Shown here: one piece after another, positions 1 to 5,147 of the stretch | Layout of the letters: the number at the start of each line of letters is the position of its first letter | Numbering within the stretch: position 1 is the first letter of the stretch | Origin: an uncultured Spirochaetaceae bacterium | GTDB taxonomy: Bacteria > Spirochaetota > Spirochaetia > Treponematales > Treponemataceae | Assembly (NCBI GenBank): GCA_902796985.1 | Contig: CADBRC010000325.1 | Span: 1-15,423, forward strand | Direction of reading: 5' to 3' | Length of the DNA: 15,423 bases | The notes under the pieces: generated by a model | Told to the model about the DNA's origin: nothing | Databases searched by the model: none | The model's input: the letters and a program-made list of their open reading frames with translations, nothing else | Translations under genes and position numbers: made by a program

Positions 1-14
1 CCGGCGGGCAAGCC

Positions 15-43
15 TTGACAGACGGACCGCAATATGCCATAAC
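15..43 (+). promoter_or_regulatory. Predicted sigma70-type promoter of the membrane protein-tetR operon
   Basis: A perfect -35 hexamer TTGACA at 15-20 is followed, 17 bases later, by CATAAC at 38-43, which matches the -10 consensus in its four central positions. Transcription would start near base 50, leaving about 45 bases before the ribosome-binding site at 85-90. The ten bases CTTGACAGAC at 14-23 recur exactly at the ABC-transporter promoter (1336-1345). An ATAACA hexamer here (39-44) also matches a half-site of the inverted repeats found there, so shared control by the TetR protein is possible, though no complete palindrome is seen at this copy. Confidence 0.5.
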
Positions 44-84
44 AAAGCGAGAACGATTAGTGCAGAAATGCGAATGAATATTAT

Positions 85-229
85 GGAGGAAAATATGGAC
101 AAGACTGCAAAGGACACATTCGGCTTGAAGGGCTTATTCTCGGACTGCTCATGCGGAACTATGCAGTTGAAGCACATGATGACTCACACCAGGTCAAACG
201 GTCAAAGTTCCTGCTGTTCTGCACCGTGA
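85..229 (+). other. Strong ribosome-binding site and 44-codon reading frame overlapping the membrane-protein gene
   Basis: GGAGGA at 85-90 sits at good spacing from an ATG at 95. The frame it opens runs 44 codons (begins MDKTAKDTFGLKG) and stops at TGA 227-229, overlapping the start of the 170-residue membrane protein, whose own ATG at 151 has a poor ribosome-binding site. Either this is a short translated leader peptide, or 95 is the true start of the membrane protein and a one-base difference (sequencing error or mutation) between about 95 and 151 breaks the frame. Reading the two frames across 130-140 gives a plausible continuous N-terminus, which slightly favours the second view. Confidence 0.35.
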
Positions 230-663
230 ACGGCGTGCTTTTTGCTGCCCTCAATGTTGCCTTTGACCTTGCTTTTGGGGCCGTCAACAGTTCATGGCGG
301 CTGTGCGGCCTCCTGAAGGTCTCGCCGGAGCATGAAATCATCTTCTATAGTATTTTCATTGTATGCATGTGCATTGCAGGACTGCTTCTGCCGCTCTGGT
401 ACCGCTACTGCATGACGGAGGACATCACGCTTTCCAGGGCGGTACGTTTTGCGCTGAAACTCGTGTCCATGGTCTGGCTGCCGAATGTGCTGATCATGGT
501 CTTTTTCGGAACGCCGGTCATGCCGACGCTCGCATACGGCGCGGGTTATGCACTCATGTTCGTGCTCTGCGTCATCGTATACCGAAAGCTGTGCCGGCTG
601 TTCGCGGGCGCATTCAGCTCCGTGCGGCAGCATGGCATTTACAAGCACGGCATCTTGCGGTAA
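151..663 (+). CDS. Unrecognised four-helix integral membrane protein
   Basis: I do not recognise this 170-residue family. Four hydrophobic segments are visible, at about residues 20-43, 63-84, 100-120 and 126-148, joined by short polar loops; the C-terminus is basic, suggesting it lies in the cytoplasm. No catalytic motif is apparent. It lies 12 bases upstream of the tetR gene and the pair probably share an mRNA. In front of the ABC transporter it may be an accessory component of the regulated transport system, but that rests on position only. The start at 151 is doubtful: the frame is open back to base 61 without another ATG, while a well-spaced ribosome-binding site serves an ATG at 95 in a different frame. 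Confidence 0.7.
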   Translation: MRNYAVEAHDDSHQVKRSKFLLFCTVNGVLFAALNVAFDLAFGAVNSSWRLCGLLKVSPEHEIIFYSIFIVCMCIAGLLLPLWYRYCMTEDITLSRAVRFALKLVSMVWLPNVLIMVFFGTPVMPTLAYGAGYALMFVLCVIVYRKLCRLFAGAFSSVRQHGIYKHGILR

Positions 664-675
664 AATGGAGAGTGA

Positions 676-1299
676 ATGGAATCAAAAGAAAACGACACAC
701 TTGAACGGCTTCTCACCATGGCGCAGGAGGAGTTCCTTGACAAGGGCTTCCGTGGTGCGTCCCTTCGGGCAATCGTGAAGAAAGCCGGGGTCACGACCGG
801 TGCTTTCTACGGCTATTTCAAGAGCAAGGAAGAACTGTTCGACGCGCTTGTAAAGGAACATGCCGACTATATCATGGGTGTCTATGACGACATACTCGCG
901 GAATTCGAACGGCTTCCCCCGGAGCAGCAGGAGAAATCCATGGACGATTATTCTTCTACCGGTTTGCAGAAGATATTCGATTATGCCTGGCAGCACAAGC
1001 CTGCATTCCGCCTTATCCTCAAGTCCGCCGACGGAACGAAGTATGAGAATTTCATTCAGGAACTTGCCCAGAAGGACATGGATTCTACCGATGACTTTTA
1101 CCGGCTGCTTGAGTCCCTCGGCAAGAAAGTCGAGCGCATTGACCCGCTGATTGAGCAGCTTGTTATTACCGGGACTTTCTCATCCTTCTTCACCCTGATT
1201 CTGCGCGACCTCCCCAAGGAGGAGGCCGAACGGGGACTTTTCCAGCTTTTCCGCTTCTACCGGGGCGGTTGGAACGGCCTGATGCACTTCGACGACTGA
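676..1299 (+). CDS. TetR/AcrR-family transcriptional regulator
   Basis: This 207-residue protein has the length and layout of a TetR-family repressor. The N-terminal DNA-binding domain holds a helix-turn-helix at about residues 29-50 (SLRAIVKKAGVTTGAFYGYF), followed by the usual K-S-K-E-E-L-F linker. The remaining all-helical part (about 60-200) is the variable ligand-binding and dimerisation domain; its inducer cannot be read from sequence. A GGAG element at 667-670 precedes the ATG. The gene sits directly upstream of, and in the same direction as, a promoter rich in short inverted repeats that drives two ABC transporter genes. The most economical inference is that it represses the transporter and releases its promoter when it binds the pump's substrate. 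It could also regulate its own operon. Confidence 0.9.
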   Translation: MESKENDTLERLLTMAQEEFLDKGFRGASLRAIVKKAGVTTGAFYGYFKSKEELFDALVKEHADYIMGVYDDILAEFERLPPEQQEKSMDDYSSTGLQKIFDYAWQHKPAFRLILKSADGTKYENFIQELAQKDMDSTDDFYRLLESLGKKVERIDPLIEQLVITGTFSSFFTLILRDLPKEEAERGLFQLFRFYRGGWNGLMHFDD

Positions 1300-1326
1300 T
1301 TTTCAGCAAAATCACCAAGATTTTTT
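1297..1326 (+). terminator. Possible weak terminator after tetR
   Basis: TGATTTT (1297-1303) and AAAATCA (1308-1314) form a 7-bp stem with a CAGC loop, starting inside the tetR stop codon. A run of six T follows at 1321-1326. The stem is AT-rich and the T-run is six bases away, so termination would be inefficient; partial read-through into the ABC genes is likely. Confidence 0.3.
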
Positions 1327-1336
1327 CCAAACCCGC

Positions 1337-1365
1337 TTGACAGACATAACACTGTTACATATACT
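1337..1365 (+). promoter_or_regulatory. Near-consensus sigma70-type promoter of the ABC transporter operon
   Basis: TTGACA at 1337-1342, a 17-base spacer and TATACT at 1360-1365 form an almost ideal housekeeping promoter. The predicted start is near 1372, giving an untranslated leader of about 55 bases before the ATG at 1428. A core promoter this strong would be expected to need repression, which fits the inverted repeats overlapping the spacer, the -10 box and the start site, and the TetR gene immediately upstream. Confidence 0.75.
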
Positions 1366-1381
1366 GTTATAGCTAGCTAAC
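1346..1381 (+). promoter_or_regulatory. Candidate TetR operator(s): nested inverted repeats over the promoter
   Basis: Three symmetric elements are packed here. TAACA-C-TGTTA (1347-1357) is a perfect palindrome about its central base within the promoter spacer. ATAACA (1346-1351) and TGTTAT (1365-1370) form a wider inverted repeat flanking the -10 box. TAGCTAGCTA (1370-1379) is a perfect 10-bp palindrome over the predicted start, flanked by GTTA (1366-1369) and TAAC (1378-1381). ACTGTTA also occurs twice in direct orientation, 12 bases apart. TetR-family dimers usually bind short palindromes placed this way, so binding here would block RNA polymerase; which element is the true operator cannot be decided by eye. 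Confidence 0.55.
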
Positions 1382-1427
1382 CATAATTGTTGTCAACAGA
1401 TAGTAAAACGGAAACTGTGAGGTTTGT

Positions 1428-3257
1428 ATGTCTGATACGAAAAGCAAAAAACCGGAGAAAAGAAGCCTTATCTCCTGGATTCTTTATTTTGCGGGTGAAA
1501 AGAAGGGGCCGTATGTGGCAAGCATCTTCTTTGCCCTGCTGAGCGTGGCGTGCTGCATTGCGCCCTATTTCATGATTGCGCGGATTGTCCGCCAGCTTCT
1601 GGACGGGGTTCGTGACTGGCAGCTCTTCCTGCAGGAATGCGGCATCGTCGCCCTTTTCTGGTTCGGCAACGTGCTCTTCCATGCGGTTTCCACGAGCATG
1701 AGCCACATTGCAACCTTCAATCTGCTCGGCACTATCAGAAAACGCATGTGCGACAAGCTCACCCGGCTTCCGCTCGGAACCGTGCTTGACATGCCGTCCG
1801 GATCGCTCAAGAGCACCATGATTGACCGCATAGACAGCATGGAGACGACGCTTGCGCACATCATCCCGGAGTACACGTCCAACATCATCCTGTCCGCCGC
1901 ACTCGTTGCATACCTCTTCGTACTCGACTGGCGGCTTGCCCTCGCAAGCCTCGCCGTGCTTCCTGTCGGCTTTATCGCGATGAGCTTCATGTTCAAGGAC
2001 AATGTTGCCCGCTTCCAGTTCGCGCTTGAAAAGACCAAGATCCTGAACGATACAGCGGTCGAGTACATAAACGGCATAGAGGTCATCAAGGCGTTCGGAA
2101 AGTCCAAGGCCTCGTACGAGCGCTTTGTTACTGCTGCAAAGGAAGGCTCCGACTGCTATGTGGAATGGATGCGGGACTGCATCTGGCCGCACGCCGTTGC
2201 GACGGTCGTCACGCCGTCCCTCATTCTTTCGCTGCTGCCCATCGGGGGTATCATGTTCCTGCACGGCTCGGTCAGTGCGCCGCTGTTCATCACCGTGATC
2301 ATCCTTGCGCTCAGCGCCGTCCAGCCCTTCCTGATTGCCTTTACCTACCACGATGACATCGCCAAGGCAGGTGCGATTTTTGATGAGGTCGGTTCAATCA
2401 TGCGCCTCCCCGAGCTTGACCGCCCGGCCACCGACATACGCAAGCCCGCCGACAATTCGATTGTCCTGAAGAATGTCAGATTCAGCTACAAGAAAGGCAA
2501 TGAAGGGGAACCGGCTGCGTGCCCGCGAGTTTCCGAAGGAAACTCGGTGCGTTCGCAAAGCGAACGCGAAATCCTGCACGGCATCAACATGACGCTGCCG
2601 CAGGGTTCCTACACCGCACTCGTCGGGCCGAGCGGGAGCGGCAAGTCCACGATTGCCCGCCTTATCGCCTCGCTCTGGGATGTGGATTCCGGATCCGTCG
2701 AAATCGGCGGCGTGGACATCAAGAATCTGTCGCTGGAGGAATACAACCGCCGCGTCGCCTACGTGAGTCAGGACAACTTCCTGTTCGACATGAGCGTGCG
2801 CGACAACATCCGCCTGGGCAGACAGAATGCCACGGATGCAGAGGTGGAGGAAGTCGCCCGCAAGTCCGGCTGCTATGATTTCATCATGTCCCTGGACAAA
2901 GGCTTTGACACAATCGTGGGCGGAAGCGGAGCCCACCTGTCAGGCGGAGAGCGGCAGCGGATTGCGATTGCCCGTGCGATGATGAAGGACGCGCCCATCG
3001 TCATCCTTGACGAGGCGACAGCCTATACCGACCCGGAGAATGAGGCGATTATCCAGAAATCCGTCGCCCGCCTTGTCAAAGGTAAGACCCTGATTGTCAT
3101 TGCCCACCGGCTTTCGACCGTCAGCGATGCGGACAGGCTTTACGTCATCAGGAACGGCGTGATTGACAGCGAGGGGACGCACGAAGAGCTGCTCGCCAGG
3201 GGCGGCCTGTACAAGAACATGTGGGAAGCACACGTCAGTGCTAAGGATGGTGAGTAA
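1428..3257 (+). CDS. ABC transporter half-subunit (permease fused to ATPase), first of a heterodimeric pair
   Basis: This 609-residue protein has an N-terminal membrane domain (about residues 20-320, about six helices in the type IV exporter arrangement) and a C-terminal nucleotide-binding domain. Visible motifs are the A-loop Tyr354, Walker A GPSGSGKST (400-408), Q-loop VSQDN, signature LSGGE (504-508), Walker B ending ILDEAT with Asp528 and catalytic Glu529, and H-loop His560. The ATPase therefore looks competent. A TGAGG element at 1418-1422 supports the start. The stop overlaps the next ATG by one base (TAATG), so the two half-transporters are probably translated together and pair. The D-loop sequence AYTDPENE recalls the subfamily containing YbtPQ and IrtAB, which import siderophores despite an exporter fold; drug or peptide export is equally possible. 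An insertion of about 22 residues lies between Tyr354 and Ile382, encoded by two hairpins (listed separately). Confidence 0.92.
   Translation: MSDTKSKKPEKRSLISWILYFAGEKKGPYVASIFFALLSVACCIAPYFMIARIVRQLLDGVRDWQLFLQECGIVALFWFGNVLFHAVSTSMSHIATFNLLGTIRKRMCDKLTRLPLGTVLDMPSGSLKSTMIDRIDSMETTLAHIIPEYTSNIILSAALVAYLFVLDWRLALASLAVLPVGFIAMSFMFKDNVARFQFALEKTKILNDTAVEYINGIEVIKAFGKSKASYERFVTAAKEGSDCYVEWMRDCIWPHAVATVVTPSLILSLLPIGGIMFLHGSVSAPLFITVIILALSAVQPFLIAFTYHDDIAKAGAIFDEVGSIMRLPELDRPATDIRKPADNSIVLKNVRFSYKKGNEGEPAACPRVSEGNSVRSQSEREILHGINMTLPQGSYTALVGPSGSGKSTIARLIASLWDVDSGSVEIGGVDIKNLSLEEYNRRVAYVSQDNFLFDMSVRDNIRLGRQNATDAEVEEVARKSGCYDFIMSLDKGFDTIVGGSGAHLSGGERQRIAIARAMMKDAPIVILDEATAYTDPENEAIIQKSVARLVKGKTLIVIAHRLSTVSDADRLYVIRNGVIDSEGTHEELLARGGLYKNMWEAHVSAKDGE
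2503..2570 (+). repeat. Double-hairpin palindromic element inserted in frame in the ABC gene
   Basis: Two perfect hairpins stand back to back. The first is CGAGTTTCC (2526-2534), loop GAA, GGAAACTCG (2538-2546). The second is GCGTTCGC (2549-2556), loop AAA, GCGAACGC (2560-2567). They lie inside the coding sequence and add about 22 residues, including RVSEGNSVRSQSER, between the A-loop tyrosine (354) and the next strand (382), where family members usually have only a handful of residues. The frame is kept and all downstream motifs are intact. This is the behaviour of protein-coding palindromic elements such as those described in Rickettsia. The edges of the element are approximate, and no second copy lies in this window. 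Confidence 0.6.
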
Positions 3258-5020
3258 TGTTCGAGACTCTTATAAAATTCTTCAGATTCTGTGATGCCGA
3301 GAACCGCAGGAAGTTCTACGGCTCAATCATAGTCGGCATCTTCAATTCGCTTTTCATGGCGCTGAGGATCGGAGCCGTCGCAGTCATGCTGCGTGGAGTC
3401 ATCGCCACAGCGATGGACGGGCAGATCTTTGAGACAAAGACCATCTGGCTTTCGCTTGCGATTATGTGCGCGAGCGTCATCGGCGGCATTGTCACCCGCA
3501 AGGTCACCACGATGTGGCAGTGCGAGGGCGGCTACCGCACCTGCGCGAAAAAACGGATTGAGATAGCCGAACACCTGAGGTACCTCCCGATGGGTTACTT
3601 CAACGAAAACAGTCTCGGCGAAATCACGTCCGTCACGACCAACACTATGGAAGCCGTAGGCGACGTTGCGACCCGTGCGGTCATGATGGTGTTCCAGGGA
3701 CTGCTTGACACGTCGCTGATTATCGTCATGCTCGTTTTCTTTGACTGGCGGATTGCCCTCGTTGCCCTCGCAGGATTCGCCCTCTTTGAATTCGTCAACC
3801 TCTTCATGCGCCTCGCCGTAAAAAATGTCTCCGCGGACAAAATCCGCGACGATGCGGCAGAAATCGGCAAGGTGCTTGAATACATTCAGGGAATCAGCGA
3901 GGTCAAGGCTTACAACCTCGTTGGAAAACGCAGCCGCGAGCTGAATGATGTCATTGACCGAAGAAAAAAGACCCTCGTCAAAATGGAGATGCGCTGCATA
4001 CCGGTCTCCAACACGCAGTCGCTCGTCGCCAAGCTGAGCGGAGTTGCGATGATGCTTGCATCGCTCTATTTCTATCTCGGCGGTTCAATGACGCTCGCCG
4101 ACTGCAGCACGATGCTCGTCTGTTCCTTCATGCTGTTCAACGCACTTGAAGCGGGCGGCAATTATTCTGCACTGCTTCGTACGATCGACATCGGCGTGAC
4201 CAAGGCGGGCAAGATACTCTCGCTCCCGACGATGGACATTGAGGGCAGAGACATTCACCCGTCCTCACATGACATTGAGGCACGGAGGATTGACTTCGCA
4301 TACGACACGGGCTCTGCGCTTCCCCGCAAAATCATCGACGGCATATCGCTCAAAATCCCCGGGCACACGACGACCGCAATCGTCGGGCCGTCGGGCGGCG
4401 GCAAGACGACCTTCTGCCACCTGCTCGCCCGCTTCTGGGACGTGGACTCCGGCAGGGTGATGCTGGGAGGAAACGACGTGCGGGACTACAGCATGGACAG
4501 CCTGATGCAGAACTTCAGCTTTGTCTTCCAGAACGTATATTTGTTCCATGATACGATTGCAAACAACATCCGCTTCGGCGAGCCGGACGCCCCGATGGAA
4601 AAGGTGATTGAAGCGGCGAAGAAAGCATGCTGCCACGAGTTCATATCTGCTCTGCCGCAGGGATACGACACCGTCATCGGGGAGGGCGGGGCTTCCCTGA
4701 GCGGCGGCGAGCGGCAGCGGATTTCGATCGCCCGCGCCATACTGAAGGACTCCCCGGTTATCATCCTGGACGAGGCGACCGCGAACGTGGACCCGGAGAA
4801 CGAGCGTGACCTTATGGCGGCAATTTCCGAGCTGACGAAGGAAAAGACCGTCATCATGATTGCCCACCGGCTCAAGACCGTACGCAACGCCGATCAGATT
4901 GTCGTCATAGACAGGGGCCGCATCGCCGAGCAGGGCAGGCATGAGGAGCTTGTCAGGCGCGGGGGTATCTACGCAAAATTCATCGATGCACGGAAAGAGG
5001 CCGTCAGCTGGAAGCTGTAG
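3257..5020 (+). CDS. ABC transporter half-subunit (permease fused to ATPase), second of a heterodimeric pair
   Basis: This 587-residue partner of the preceding half-transporter has the same layout: a membrane domain over about residues 15-305 and a nucleotide-binding domain to the end. Motifs are the A-loop Tyr in FAYD, Walker A GPSGGGKTT (377-385), Q-loop VFQNVYLF, signature LSGGE (481-485), Walker B IILDEAT with Asp505 and catalytic Glu506, D-loop ANVDPENE and H-loop His537. Both ATP sites of the predicted heterodimer therefore look catalytic by sequence, unlike many heterodimeric exporters where one is degenerate. It starts inside the stop codon of the upstream gene (TAATG), implying translational coupling. 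Unlike its partner it has only a short, ordinary linker after the A-loop. The substrate is unknown. A strong terminator follows its stop codon at once. Confidence 0.92.
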   Translation: MFETLIKFFRFCDAENRRKFYGSIIVGIFNSLFMALRIGAVAVMLRGVIATAMDGQIFETKTIWLSLAIMCASVIGGIVTRKVTTMWQCEGGYRTCAKKRIEIAEHLRYLPMGYFNENSLGEITSVTTNTMEAVGDVATRAVMMVFQGLLDTSLIIVMLVFFDWRIALVALAGFALFEFVNLFMRLAVKNVSADKIRDDAAEIGKVLEYIQGISEVKAYNLVGKRSRELNDVIDRRKKTLVKMEMRCIPVSNTQSLVAKLSGVAMMLASLYFYLGGSMTLADCSTMLVCSFMLFNALEAGGNYSALLRTIDIGVTKAGKILSLPTMDIEGRDIHPSSHDIEARRIDFAYDTGSALPRKIIDGISLKIPGHTTTAIVGPSGGGKTTFCHLLARFWDVDSGRVMLGGNDVRDYSMDSLMQNFSFVFQNVYLFHDTIANNIRFGEPDAPMEKVIEAAKKACCHEFISALPQGYDTVIGEGGASLSGGERQRISIARAILKDSPVIILDEATANVDPENERDLMAAISELTKEKTVIMIAHRLKTVRNADQIVVIDRGRIAEQGRHEELVRRGGIYAKFIDARKEAVSWKL

Positions 5021-5033
5021 GGTGCTTTCCCAG

Positions 5034-5067
5034 CCCCGGGGCACAGGCAGCTCCCGGGGTTTTCTTT
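5034..5067 (+). terminator. Rho-independent terminator of the ABC transporter operon
   Basis: CCCCGGG (5034-5040) pairs perfectly with CCCGGGG (5053-5059) across a 12-base loop, and TTTTCTTT follows directly at 5060-5067. It begins 13 bases after the second ABC gene's stop codon. This is a textbook intrinsic terminator for + strand transcripts. There is no matching T-run for the opposite strand. Confidence 0.88.
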
Positions 5068-5088
5068 ATCAGAAGGGGGACAGGAAAG

Positions 5089-5140
5089 CTGTTCGGAAAG
5101 CCGGCTTGAAGCTCCGCTGCCAGTGCAGTTTTCCGAACAG
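5089..5140. repeat. 11-bp perfect inverted repeat between converging genes
   Basis: CTGTTCGGAAA (5089-5099) and TTTCCGAACAG (5130-5140) are perfect reverse complements separated by 30 bases. The intervening sequence can itself fold a little (CTGC-CAGT-GCAG at 5117-5128, and the palindrome GCCGGC at 5100-5105). It lies 7 bases beyond the helicase stop codon on the - strand and after the ABC operon terminator. No T-run follows on either strand, so it is not a classical terminator. It may stabilise the 3' end of the helicase mRNA, serve Rho-assisted termination, or be one copy of a dispersed repeat. Confidence 0.6.
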
Positions 5141-5147
5141 GTCCAGA

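Noticed and set aside
1377..2351. 324-codon open frame on the - strand opposite the first ABC gene
   Set aside because: It lies antisense to clear transmembrane-domain coding sequence, reads through the promoter and operator region, and its product is highly charged with no motif.
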